DNA of 64,000 bases, taken from contig OZ022257.1 in the NCBI GenBank assembly GCA_963978905.1, forward strand, positions 36,609,919-36,673,918, in the 5' to 3' direction. The translations under genes were made by a program, and so were the position numbers. The notes beneath the pieces were generated by a model, which was not told where the DNA came from, searched no databases, and saw only the letters and a program-made list of their open reading frames with translations. Positions 1 through 9,368 of the stretch are shown here, one piece after another. Within the stretch, counting starts at the first letter, position 1, and each line of letters opens with the position of its first letter. The stretch is from Trichostrongylus colubriformis. Its lineage: Eukaryota; Nematoda; Chromadorea; Rhabditida; Trichostrongylidae.

Positions 1-345
1 AGTAGGTGATCTAAGGTGATAATGGCCAATAAGATTCCATGAGGAGCGTTAAAAGGCAGATGTCCCCAAATCCGTTTCGCCTTTCTCATTGATCCCAAGA
101 GGCTGGCATTCGCAGGTGTTTTACTGGTGGAACGGGGACATTAATGGTGGGTAGTCCAGGCCGATAACGTTTGATAAGGAGCGTCGGAAGGCAAATGTCA
201 CCGATTCCGTTTCTCCTCTGTGGCTGACAGTGGTATTTTCACATTCACAGGTATTGTAGGGTACGGGGACCTCATTGTGATTTATCGAAGCTGATAATGG
301 CTAACAGGGTCTGTCAAGAGCCTTAGGAAGTGGATGGGATAAAGT
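1..345. repeat. Degenerate tandem repeat, period about 130-146 bp
   Basis: Two full units and the start of a third can be aligned by eye. Each begins with a GATAA(T/C)G-type motif near 18, 162 and 291, followed by an AGGAGCGT core, an AATCCGTTTC/ATTCCGTTTC block and a CGGGGAC block. The units differ by many substitutions and by length. No coding potential is seen. The first unit may start before the window. Confidence 0.6.
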
Positions 346-1205
346 CTGGTAGGTACTGCTTACTACTACTATGCGAGCGTTATAGTAAAGACGTCCGATG
401 ATCAGTGCTATTGGGTGGACATTTTTGTTTATGTTCTGATAACAGTTGCTGATGTATCGATCGCTGAGTTGTCTAGCGTTCTAATAGTGGTGCACGTCTT
501 TTGATACTACAATCTACATGAATGATCAAGATGCGATCTGCATCTGTGATAGCAGGAACAGTGCTTCGTTCTCTTTTGCGATACCAGACTGGAAAACTAC
601 GTGGAGTTTCAAATAGTGATAGTTAATAGTAGAGATACAGTTGGGCTTGTGCTCAGTACTGCGCTTATCACAATGTCCACATGCGATATGGATGTCTGAT
701 ATCGGTTGGTCATTATCGTCCATATCCGCACTACATAATTCTGTTATTCACGCAGTACTGCTCCGTAGCTTAACTGGTTGCTATATAAATTGAATTGGAA
801 GCGCTTCATATGTCATGTTCTCAGCCTTATGTGTGCACGAAAAACCAAAAAAAATGTCACGAGTGAACAAGCATCCGCAGTCATCGACTCACAGCGGTGG
901 ATGTGCTGAAAAGCAGTCCTTTTGAGGTGTATGGAGAGAAGGATGACCGCCTACGTGAGTACACTTACGCATGTCGCGTATGCGGTATATCATGGAGGAG
1001 TGGTTGTGTGTGTGTTTCAATGAAGGGGCATGGGGGAGGGGGTATTTGCAAGGCCATGGTTTGAAGCAACAGCCCGCAGTTTCAAAAAAATCATCAAGAC
1101 CGTTTAGCGAAATTGCGAATACAATACCAGATGAACATAATACTTTCGAGATTGAGTCGATCAACTAGAGCATATGGCTAGGCTTTTCTCATCGCTTTTC
1201 TGTAG
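346..1205. other. No gene recognised; probably ATP6AP2 intron
   Basis: This stretch precedes the first visible ATP6AP2 exon and should be intron. The open frames on both strands here lack splice support or family similarity. The exon encoding the residues just before the LFSRPRA motif was searched for and not found, so it probably lies upstream of the window. Confidence 0.4.
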
Positions 1206-1268
1206 GATTCGATGCGAAGAGCGATTTATTCTCACGCCCCCGAGCGATCGCTGTTGTTCGTGTGGACG
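1206..1268 (+). CDS. ATP6AP2: ATP6AP2 exon with LFSRPRA motif
   Basis: The acceptor is TTTTCTGTAG at 1196-1205 and the donor is G|GTATCG at 1269. Read with two leading bases, the exon gives FDAKSDLFSRPRAIAVVRVD plus one base. The DLFSRPRAIAVVRV stretch aligns without gaps to human NLFHRPRATVMVMV in the ATP6AP2 ectodomain. Another frame of the same bases is also open, but it matches nothing I know. Confidence 0.78.
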
Positions 1269-4200
1269 GTATCGACTCTTTGAACAGCAACAAGCATGCA
1301 ACGTACAAAATCATAAACGTCAGTTCATTATTTCCGCTTCTTTGTTCAACTTCTTTTCTGCCAGTAACGTCAGTTCGTTATTTCCGTTTATTTGTTTAAC
1401 TGACATAGGGTGGCTAGCTAGTATGGGCGCGTTTGGAAATGCACTTAACCATCAAGCAGGCGGTGAGCAAGTACTGGGAGACAAGGTTATAGCAGTGTCC
1501 GTATGAGTCCTTCCAAAAGGTCATTCGTTGTGTGGTGTAGATATAGATCCTCGGACGGTATAGAATACTCTCGAAGTGAGTTTATGTGGGAAGTAATTCC
1601 GGGGAGGAGGACCTCGTCATGTTTTTCCAGGACCAAGCATCTCCATTACACTTTGTTTCACTGAGTTTCATCTGATACGCGGGTATGGATGTAGTATCAC
1701 CGTAATCCGTCTCTGATTTATTATGCATATCTTTTCAACGTTCATTCAGAGGCTTTGCAGGGCAGTTTGATTACTTCGGAACTGCATCGTTTGAAGTTGC
1801 TAATTTGGGAGGACCTGAGGTCGAGGTGGCCGTTTGTAATGGGATACATATGGTCCAACGTATTTTTGAACGTTGATCTCACACAGGCTTTTCAAACTTG
1901 CAACGCGTTTTCTGAGTTGTGTTACAAGTCCCTTTCCCGACGAACGTCAGCTCAAGCGGTATAGCACAGGAAACTGGAGTGTTAGTAGCCTTCTGGCAGA
2001 AAGCTAAGTCTCTATAATCTAGAGGCTTGGATCCTTGTGGAAACACTGTTTTTGCATTTTGTTGTAGTTCTTGAACTCGCTCTTGAATATATTTCGGTAT
2101 GCTTCGATGAGACAAGGTCATATGGCGAGTCGAGCACTTTTTGCAACTATCATATCTCATCGATAACTTTGAAAGCGTTAGTGTTTTACCATGACCAAAA
2201 ATAATCTACAACGTTTGAACGTGTTAAATATTCCTCAGTTGCAACAAGCTTCATTCATTCATTTTTTACCATTCACGAGGCAATGTTCGAACGAGTGGCT
2301 GCTCATGTAATTGCATATAGCACCGAGATTCCAGTTTATGCTCGTGACTTTATCCTCCGAATTCTTTCGCCTATGTTCTTTCTATTCTGTGCCGTTAGTT
2401 TTGAGAGATCCCTTCGTACTCACGGTATGCTACTGTTATCCAAGCGCCCACCCGTGGGATCTTGAGAAGCCTGCACAGTTTTGTTTTCGTCACATTTGCT
2501 GAGAGTTTGTGAAGCGACAGACTGTGACGAAATCTTTTTATTCGCTGTGCCCATCGTGAAAAGCCTTTATGCTTCAAACATTTTTTAGTGTAGTGCCACA
2601 CTTGCTCAAATAATAATGAAGTCATCCTGTTTCGAACTGACAAAATACAATCGGACGTGATAGTGGTATTACCTATAAAGCCAAGCGGTAGCCGAGCCGC
2701 AATTGCGTACGGAACACCACTACAGTAACCCTTCCGCCTATATTTATTCAGATCAAGACGCTTTTACAGTGTGTACGACTACAGAATACGCTTATTTTAA
2801 TACTCCGAAAGTAAATGGGAGAATGTATATATACGCATATGTGTGGACTATTATGATATATAGTGCAGGTGTTATTGAGGGAAATGGGAGAAGCAGCACT
2901 GTACTTTCCTATGTTCGGTTCTGGCGGTATCACAACGACTGGCACTGCACTACGTATTACAAATGAATGATGTTCTAAAAAGCATTCCTATCACGTATTC
3001 GAAAACGAACTAAACGAAAAACGGAAGAATTTACTGTGCTAATGTAGGTGTGGGTGGCCACTCACCTTCGAGCTCGCAGCTCTCACATAAATTGTACCAT
3101 CATAAAACTTGTACGGTCGAGGGTAAATTTTTACTTGATCTTAGTTGAGGGGAACGCGTTACTTGCTCGGTGCTAATGTAGCGGGGGAGGCACTCCACCA
3201 AGCTCAGCGTACGGCGCTATTTTTGCCTGCGAATGCCTGCCTAAGCCTTACTTTAGGGGAAAGCACCTACGTTCCTCAAATAAGGCTCAGGTAAATATAC
3301 ACTTTAATGTACAGATTGGTGATTAAAAATCTTGGATTAGGGCTGACAGCACGACAATGAGTGTCCCCCCCCCCCCCCCCCCCCCCACCCCAGCAACTAT
3401 AATAACACCTTCTCATCAACTAATTCTTGAAAAGCTTAGGCTATAATAGCGCAGTATGCTGAACACTGAAGATTGGCCTCTCTCAACTACACTGGCTCTA
3501 TTCACACGCAGAATACTAAGCAATCTCGTAATCGCAGCGACGGTCGAACTGCGTCTTGAGCAGTCGCTGATAAATATAGGCGGAAGGTTACTGTAGTGGT
3601 GTGCCGTGCGCAATTACGACCCGGCTACCGCTTGGCTTTATAGGTAATACCCGTGATAGTTGCAAAAAGTGCTCAGCTGCCATTTGACCATGTCTTATGC
3701 CGAAAGAAGCATCGGAATTCGGTAATATCCTAACATAGGTATTCTTCTTAGCGAGTGTAAGAAGTACAACAAAATATTAGGTTGATTCATAATAAATCGG
3801 ACAAATTGACCAATTTTAATCATTGTCGTACAACTTTTTTACGACAACAGGGATTCACTTGAAATATACTCCATCTTTATCGATGACCTTCTGCCACGGT
3901 ATAGGCAGATCATGGATGCCCTTGCTCCAGAAGGCCGGAAGCTGGAGCTCGATGAAGTTGCCGAGTGCCGCCTTGACCTCGTCGCGAGTTTTGAAGTCTT
4001 GGCCGTCCAGGTGGCGTTGGCTGTGGGAGAAAAGGTGGAAATCTGAAGGGGCCAGGTCTGGGGAGTACGGTGGGTATAGAAGTACGGTCCAACTGTACGA
4101 CAGCAGCTCGGCCTTGGTCGATCTTGCGAAGTGCGGTCTGTGGAAGTAGACACGTTGTCGTGCTGGAAGTAGACATGTGACCGCCGCCGTAGCGAACTTT

Positions 4201-7200
4201 GGACATTGGCCTTCAATTCTCGTAATTGACGAACGTAGACGTCGGCGGATACTGTGGTACATTCATCGAGCAGCTCCTAGTACTCTACGCCGTGTACGCT
4301 CCACCCCGCGGTTTTCGTCTTCGATGGAATAGTCGCCTGACGCAAACTTCGAATGCTACAACTACAGTGTACTTCTGCCGGGGGCATGCTCCTTGTGAAC
4401 TTCTATCAGACGTCTGCCGATATCCGCGGGTTCCTGGCCAGATAGCGATATAAATAGTATGACGTTGCGGATGTGGTCTCTGGACCGCTTGAAATCGTGC
4501 GGCATTGTGGCGGAATGAATTTACTTTGGAGTGATTATTTTACGGTACTTTGAAGAGCTTTTCATACTCATTCCAACGGTACCTCGCGCGTCCATTTTCG
4601 TTAATTCGTTACTGAGTTATGATCTCTAGAAATCATCTCTACCATTTGTCCGATTTATTATGAATCAACCTAATACAAAAACCGCGTCTCCACAAGGGGA
4701 TCCGAACCAGCGTGTCCAGTTTATGGACATCTATTTCTCTGCCTGAAGGCTGTGCATTCCACTTCCATGAGTTGTGCTTGAGTCGACATTCGTCAAAAAA
4801 GGTCTTGTAACTCATCTCAGAGAGTCGTTTCGCTTTGGAAAGTAGATTGAGATCGGCGTCTAAAAATGCGTTGGACTATATGCATTCCATTACAAACGGC
4901 CACTCCGACCTCGGACTCTTTCATTAAAGGTTAGCTAGCACCCACTGTAGTCATCTTCAGAAATGTTCCACTGCCGAATGCGCAGACGCCTGTATGCGAT
5001 CCTTTTTGGGGATCATTTGATAGATGGTGTAAGCAGATGACATTAAACTTCAGGTGAGGCGGTGAGGGTGGTGGTGACTGAAATTCTGCGTGAAATTATG
5101 AAAGTAGTTAATCGCAGCTGCGCGGGCTTCCTTAGCGTTAACGTGGTATCATTAGGATGCTGTAACTCGATGCTTTATATTTGAAGCCACTTATAGGACA
5201 AATTTGACGGGTCGTCTCTTGACGGAAAGCTGGCGAGCGTGTTTGGAGCCGATCGCGAGACTGTTACTGTGGACCATGATGGCAGTAGAGGATCAGAAAT
5301 CGCAAAGATTGCCGCCAAGCAAGAGGTTATATTGGGTTCCACCTATTAGCTTGTTTCGTTTGCTTGGTTCATGAGAGTAATTAATATTATGTTTTTCAAT
5401 CACCTCTCTATGTATTAGGTGTTTCAGATTAAAAATGAAGCGATCAAGACGAAGTTGCCAACTTTGCGTGAAGAACTTGAACACGTTCATCGCTTGGCTG
5501 TCGCTATCATCTCACACGGTACTAAGTTCGAAAAGTCAAATGCGGCCGATGTCTACCGTGTGACGATAAGCGGCCTGGCTGGCAAAACACTCAACCCTGA
5601 AGAACGTGCCATAGCGATAAAAGACGTGCAAAATGCTGTTTACCAGGTATTTTCAATTGTATAAGCCCATTTGGAATTTTTTTACACTATTGTGATCCAA
5701 TGAAAAGATAATTGACAGTTGCGAAAGCACGGTTAGAAAAATAGAGCTGAAAAGTTTGATTGCATTCTCACTCCGCGAAGCGATCGTACGACTTATGCAG
5801 AGGCCTGCACGCCACCTGCGCGGTGCCATCATAAAACACGCTGGCAGCGTGCTTGTCAGCGGACATGTTAGCGTTGATTGTGGAGCTTACATTGAGTACG
5901 TCATACGATTACGTCGCTGCGAGTGAGTGCGATGGTCCAGTATAAACAATTAACGATCTTTACTTCATTTCAGCTTACACAAGCGTTGACCACCGTCTAC
6001 GGCGGTCAGGCAATTGTTGAGGTTGTAGCCATTTCCGATGCAGTGAAATCGTCGGATCACCCCGAGGAACATCTGGTGATAAGAAAGAAACGAGTAAGAT
6101 TTAAGATTTTTCCCAACGACATGGGATTGAATTGATTTTGATGGGATTGAATTGATTTTGAGTTCATCTCTTTTTTTATAGGCTTCTGATATGACTGATA
6201 CCGACAAAAATCTGAAGACATGGCGTGAGCAGTTGAATGTGTACGCCTTCACGTCGACTGACTACCCCGCCATATTTGCTATTTTCGCCGGCTTGGTCAT
6301 TGCTTTAGTACTGGTTAGTAAATTAATACCACCAGCTGCACAAAGATGGGGTGCTAAAGTGATGAACGTCTTGAACAAAGCGAGCATTTATGTAACTAGG
6401 ATGTTCGTCATACCTCTTTTGCTTCTGTAGTTGAAAAAGTTCGTTACGGGAGAGTATCACCTTCCCCTTGAACAGCGAGGTTATCGTAGACGTCTTCATT
6501 CACCCTCGCAGTAAACTGGAGTTGCTCGATGGCCCCTCCTCGTTGGAGGGATACACAGCATTCTGTACTCTTCGGTTAAGTGTTCGGAGATGAGTGATGG
6601 CGTTCCCCGCATGCTCGTCTGCTGGCTCGAAAATTGTCTCTGAGCCGTGTGTAGGAACGAATGGAGCAGAATTGAAGAGAACGGCGCGATGCCGGCTGTT
6701 CCTAATTTTTTATTTCTTGTTTCGTCGATGTTTTTGACAGCTATCCAAGACAGTCTTTTTCTGATTCTTAGTCAGTCCAAGCACGCAGTTCTTGAATCAA
6801 ATGATTATCCGCTAAAAGAGATAGCGCGAATAAATCGGCTCATCTTAACGGAGAATGCTTGTGTTTCTACTGATCCTTCCCTTCAAGACTGTGTAGCTGT
6901 ACATCGACTAACATGAAAGTACGACAACCATTTGTCTTTGCTGGTAAGGCTTCTAAGTTTCACTAAAGTTCGAAGGCGGTTTTGCTGTGATCTGGATTAT
7001 CAAGAAGGGGAAATACTAGGTTGTCCCAAAAGTCTTGTAGGATTTTTTTTAATCATCACTTTTTATTATTTTTTCTTCCAACAAACAGCAGTTAGGTAAC
7101 AACGTATTCACCTTCTATCGACAACACTCTGCCACCATATAGGCAAATCGTTGGTTCCCTCCTCCCGTTGAACTCTGGGTTCTGAGAGTCGAAGAAGTCA

Positions 7201-8426
7201 GCGATCGCCTTTGCAAGCAAGTCATAACCAACGAATTTTTTTCTTGCCCAGAAAGGATTCAAGAGAATGGGTAAGGTGATAGTCAGAAGGGGCAAGTCTG
7301 GAGAGTATGGCGGGTGGGGCAGCACATCCCAGCCGAGCTCCTATAACTTGGCCTGGGTACTTTTCGCGAAATGGGAGCGAAATCGGAGCGGGCGTCGTCA
7401 TGGAGAAGGGTGACCGCGGACCTTTTCCGGCACTTTTCTCGAACAGCGACGGCGAGCTGCTGGGGCTGGTGGGTGCGTACGGTAGCGGTGACTGTCTCGC
7501 CTTGTACCAGCACCTCATGGGATAGCATTCCATCCTCGTTCCAGAAGTAACACAGTCCTGAGCGTGGTTTGTCTTCCGTGTCAATCTCGCCCTTGCTGAA
7601 CCTGATGAACCAGCGGCGCACGATCTCGTAGCTCACACATCCCTTGCTCAATGCAGCGTTGATGGAGTGGCAAGCTTTCATCGCTTTGGTGCCGCAAGAC
7701 CACTAATAGTAGATGACACCGCGTGTTGGGTGGGTATCGACTACGGGCACTGTAGCTCTCTCCACGCAATCTGGTGGATCAATACATATTTTGTTATAAA
7801 GCTTAGAGAGCCTTCTACCATATTCCTGAACCGCCTAGACCTGCATCGAAGTAAACAAGAGTTATTGATTTTTTTGGAAAAATCCTACAAGACTTTTGGG
7901 ACAACCTAATATTTTGCCGTAATCGAGCACTTTTGGTATAAGCGGACAGTATCTGATCGTTTTGCAGTAACTCTCTTGAGGCACCAATATGTTGTAGGAG
8001 ACTCTTTCATAGTGTTCCGACCATTTTACTGCGTTTTTATCTTCTGCACGCACGAAATAACAACTCCATTTTCATCTTCAGTGTTCAGTCAAGTTTTCGC
8101 ACGTACTGTTTTTGAAAGCTGGGGTTTCTATACTCGGTTGGTTGAATGATTCTGCATCAAAGATCCTCCCAATATTTGTGAAGATCCAAAATTCACGAGG
8201 ACGCACCGAGTACTCTTATTTTGTGTCACTTAAACATTTCACGTTTCCGTTGTTGCGATAACCATCTGCGGTTATTTTCATGTGTCAACAATGTTTTTTC
8301 ATTCGGTTTTGTTAATCGATTTACTTTCAGGCTGTTCTATACACTGTTGTTGGGATGATGAGCATGGACCCAAGTAGAGACTCGATCATCTATCGAATGA
8401 CAACGACCCGTATGAAGAAGGCCTGA
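1206..8426 (+). CDS. ATP6AP2: ATP6AP2 ((pro)renin receptor) orthologue, 5'-partial, seven exons visible
   Basis: Accessory subunit of the vacuolar H+-ATPase: a type I membrane protein of the secretory and endolysosomal system that in other animals helps V-ATPase assembly and signalling. Exons are 1206-1268, 4961-5028 (tentative), 5197-5325, 5428-5646, 5974-6093, 6182-6313 and 8331-8426, all on the plus strand with compatible phases. Similarity to animal ATP6AP2 is visible in order: an LFSRPRA block (human LFHRPRA), a helical stalk, a VYGGQAIVEVV block (human LYGGNAVVELV), a basic RKKR cleavage-type site where human has RKTR, a hydrophobic segment of about 25 residues, and a MDPSRDSIIYRMT tail (human MDPGYDSIIYRMT). 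The last five exons give 231 residues to a TGA. About 60 residues expected between exons 1 and 2 were not placed. The introns carry several transposons. The C. elegans counterpart is known as a V-ATPase accessory gene; that assignment is from memory. Confidence 0.9.
1315..1402. repeat. Two-copy imperfect tandem repeat, about 51 bp period
   Basis: ACGTCAGTTC(A/G)TTATTTCCG followed by a T-rich stretch and TT(C/T)AACT occurs at about 1317 and 1368. It lies in the ATP6AP2 intron. Confidence 0.6.
2665..3651. mobile_element. Non-autonomous element with about 100 bp TIRs and 9 bp target duplication (Mutator-like or Merlin-like)
   Basis: The element starts GGTATTACCTATAAAG and ends with the inverse. 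The inverted ends can be followed for about 100 bp. The 9 bp CGTGATAGT flanks both sides exactly (2656-2664 and 3652-3660). Nine-base duplications are known for Mutator-like elements and 8-9 for Merlin. The long TIRs favour the former, but there is no transposase to settle it. Confidence 0.75.
3365..3386 (+). repeat. Poly-C tract, 22 C
   Basis: An uninterrupted run of C inside the 987 bp element. Its length may be uncertain in the assembly. Confidence 0.9.
3777..4673 (-). mobile_element. mariner relic 1 (GATTCATAATAAATC group), internally deleted
   Basis: TIRs of about 28 bp beginning TTAGGTTGATTCATAATAAA are flanked by TA at 3775-3776 and 4674-4675. Minus-strand frames between 3839 and 4262 give a mariner transposase C-terminal half with YPPYSPDLAPSDFHLF, which holds the third catalytic Asp. 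The frames are broken and the part with the first catalytic Asp is missing. At 897 bp it is well short of the usual 1.3 kb. It lies antisense in an ATP6AP2 intron. Confidence 0.88.
4683..4752 (-). other. tRNA-like segment near the end of family T element
   Basis: On the minus strand a CTTCAGGCAGAGAAATAG stretch is followed by GGTTCGGATCCCC, which resembles a tRNA B box. The equivalent place in the copy at 45012-46031 has a better A-box and B-box pair. It does not fold as a proper tRNA by eye. Confidence 0.35.
4961..5028 (+). CDS. ATP6AP2: ATP6AP2 exon, tentative
   Basis: Acceptor TCATCTTCAG (to 4960) and donor GGT|GTAAGC (5029) flank a 68 nt segment that ends in phase 0. That suits the following exon at 5197. 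Its CRMRRRLYAILF sequence sits where human ATP6AP2 has LRQLRNRLFQEN. The match is short, so the exon is supported mainly by splice sites and phase. Confidence 0.5.
5197..5325 (+). CDS. ATP6AP2: ATP6AP2 exon, ectodomain stalk
   Basis: Forty-three codons run from an acceptor ending TTATAG (an in-frame TAG just before the exon fixes its start) to GAG|GTTATA. It contains GSSLDGKLASVFG and SEIAKIAAKQE, matching the position of human SSLPLNSL and FLSELQVL. Both ends are phase 0. Confidence 0.75.
5428..5646 (+). CDS. ATP6AP2: ATP6AP2 exon, helical ectodomain
   Basis: Seventy-three codons, phase 0 at both ends, between GTGTTTCAG and CAG|GTATTT. DVYRVTISGLAG aligns with human DLYSLELAGLEE. The segment before it is rich in Leu, Glu, His and Lys, as in the helical region of the family. 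Confidence 0.88.
5768..5866 (-). other. Short antisense ORF (32 codons) in ATP6AP2 intron, probably repeat-derived
   Basis: A minus-strand ATG at 5864-5866 opens 32 codons to a TGA at 5768-5770 (contains YDGTAQVACRPLHKSYDRF). Codon choice looks coding, but it lies inside the intron 5647-5973. I have an unverified impression that similar sequence recurs in hookworm genomes. I regard it as an inserted repeat, not a gene. Confidence 0.3.
5974..6093 (+). CDS. ATP6AP2: ATP6AP2 exon with basic cleavage-type site
   Basis: Forty codons between TTCATTTCAG and CGA|GTAAGA. ALTTVYGGQAIVEVVAIS matches human DDMYSLYGGNAVVELVTVK. The exon ends exactly with RKKR, where human ATP6AP2 has RKTR, the furin-type processing site. 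Confidence 0.92.
6121..6160 (+). repeat. 20 bp exact tandem duplication in ATP6AP2 intron
   Basis: ATGGGATTGAATTGATTTTG occurs twice in direct succession within the intron 6094-6181. Confidence 0.95.
6182..6313 (+). CDS. ATP6AP2: ATP6AP2 exon, juxtamembrane and first part of transmembrane segment
   Basis: Forty-four codons from TTTTTATAG to CTG|GTTAGT. The sequence ends in DYPAIFAIFAGLVIALVL, the start of the single transmembrane helix, which the next exon completes. Confidence 0.9.
7016..7909 (-). mobile_element. mariner relic 2 (GGTTGTCCCAAAAG group), internally deleted
   Basis: TIRs begin CTAGGTTGTCCCAAAAGTC and end with the inverse, with TA at 7014-7015 and 7910-7911. On the minus strand, 7283-7681 encodes the mariner helix-turn-helix (CVSYEIVRRWFIRFSKGEID). 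It runs directly into the block holding the second catalytic Asp (TLLHDDAR), so the first catalytic Asp region is deleted. The C-terminal part continues in another frame (7092-7325, LPHPPYSPDL). It sits in the last ATP6AP2 intron and is a non-autonomous copy of the type also found at 51791-53114. Confidence 0.9.
8331..8426 (+). CDS. ATP6AP2: ATP6AP2 last exon, cytoplasmic tail and stop
   Basis: Thirty-one codons plus TGA after a strong acceptor (TTACTTTCAG). It completes the membrane helix (AVLYTVVG) and gives MDPSRDSIIYRMTTTRMKK. This is nearly the human tail MDPGYDSIIYRMT, the most conserved part of the family. The intron before it is 2017 bp and holds a mariner relic, so the exon is easily missed. 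Confidence 0.93.
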   Translation, partial: AVLYTVVGMMSMDPSRDSIIYRMTTTRMKKA

Positions 8427-8884
8427 TTGGGATCAGACATTTATTTCCGAATGAAGTACTTATCAATCTAAGCTCTTGCAGTAGTACCTGTCTTGTGTGG
8501 TCTTCATTTCACTTTTAGAAGTAAATAATATCTTTAGAAATTTGCAAAATTTTTCACATTTTTGAGTAATTGCTTCAGAAACGTGAGCTTTTCCAATCAC
8601 TATTCCAGGTATCAAACAGAAACAGCTCACATCTTACCTCGTTAGTGAAACCTTGCAGAAAACAACGCTTTTTTCAATTCTGGATGCATGAATCAATGCC
8701 AGAATACCGACCATACAACCTCAGGTGCTAAGAAACATCGAAATATGTGACTGATCAGATCTGGCGCTTATTTTGGGTACTCTAGCTCCAGGAATTCCTC
8801 TGTTCTTGGTTTTGACTAACGTTCTATGGTTGTACACATACATGCGAATAGGTCTGAGATGGGTTAGTGTTCGTGGAGGTGGAA
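8427..8884. other. ATP6AP2 3' flank; nothing else recognised
   Basis: This probably contains the ATP6AP2 3' UTR. No canonical AATAAA was found close to the stop. A plus-strand frame starting at 8773 is hydrophobic but has no splice or family support. Confidence 0.4.
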
Positions 8885-9202
8885 TCAGTGGGATAAGCGA
8901 TAACGTGAAGTTGGTGAAAAGTAGTAAAGATTCGTACCGATTGTTAGAACCGTGGCGTTAGTGAAAGTCGGTGAGTTAAGGACGAAAAACATGGATTTCG
9001 AGACTTCGCGCAGTCCGGAGGGTGAGAGAAACATAGGCTGGGGACTGGTGAATGGTGAAATTGGCGATTTCGTGCGATTGACGGTATCGTGGATCCACTC
9101 CTGATCTTGGCTATCAATACGTATGCCCAATCCGCTGATACGATATCGCCGTTTCCGCAGTATCGCCTGTCCCACCGCTATGAATGCTGCTATGTGTAGC
9201 AA
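8885..9202 (-). CDS. Weak candidate coding exon, minus strand
   Basis: A 105-codon frame is open to a TGA at 8885-8887. Codon choice is plausible and an acceptor-like CACATAGCAG occurs at its upstream side (minus strand, near 9196-9200). The segment is rich in Ser, Thr and Pro and contains DSQDQEWIHDTVNRTKSP. If real, it would be the last exon of a gene converging on ATP6AP2. No family was recognised and the frame could be chance. Confidence 0.25.
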   Translation of the reverse strand: MLHIAAFIAVGQAILRKRRYRISGLGIRIDSQDQEWIHDTVNRTKSPISPFTSPQPMFLSPSGLREVSKSMFFVLNSPTFTNATVLTIGTNLYYFSPTSRYRLSH

Positions 9203-9324
9203 TAAATTAGGGGTGTTATTTGTTTACATTGATAATTACCGCACCACATAACTGAATTTAAACGGACGTGCTTAGTGTAGTTCATTTCCGGTATGTTCAT
9301 AATACTGCCGTTCCTATTTCTAGA

Positions 9325-9368
9325 AATCAGTGCCGACGTTCCTGAGCCGGACTGGAGCTCGTTTAGCG
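9325..9368 (+). CDS. Candidate short exon
   Basis: A 44 nt segment lies between a good acceptor (TTCCTATTTCTAG) and a perfect donor (AGC|GTAAGT). With two leading bases it reads ISADVPEPDWSSFS. No neighbouring exon with a matching phase was established. Confidence 0.3.

Larger units (their letters stand above)
1803..4927. mobile_element. Family T long-TIR element, interrupted by two later insertions
   Basis: The ends at about 1803-1931 and 4794-4927 are inverted copies of each other. They also match the two ends of the uninterrupted copy at 45012-46031 (shared blocks GTCGAGGTGGCC, TATGGTCC(A/G)ACGTATTT and GAGATCGGCGTC in the appropriate orientation). Subtracting the insertions at 2665-3651 and 3777-4673 leaves about 1.2 kb, close to the 1.0 kb copy. 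Segments near 2096-2160 and 3652-3720 are also inverted copies of each other, so the interior may be more complex. No transposase is visible. Confidence 0.6.

Noticed and set aside
889..1168. Minus frame near 889-1168 as ATP6AP2 N-terminal sequence
   Set aside because: Wrong strand, and the resemblance is limited to scattered residues.
1879..2160. 93-codon minus frame with coding-like codon use
   Set aside because: It lies within the family T element, and part of it is repeated in inverted form at 3652-3720.
2283..2465. FERVAAHVIAYSTEIPV segment as the missing ATP6AP2 exon
   Set aside because: There is a faint likeness to human SVANSIHSLFSEETPV, but no suitable phase or donor, and it lies inside the transposon nest.
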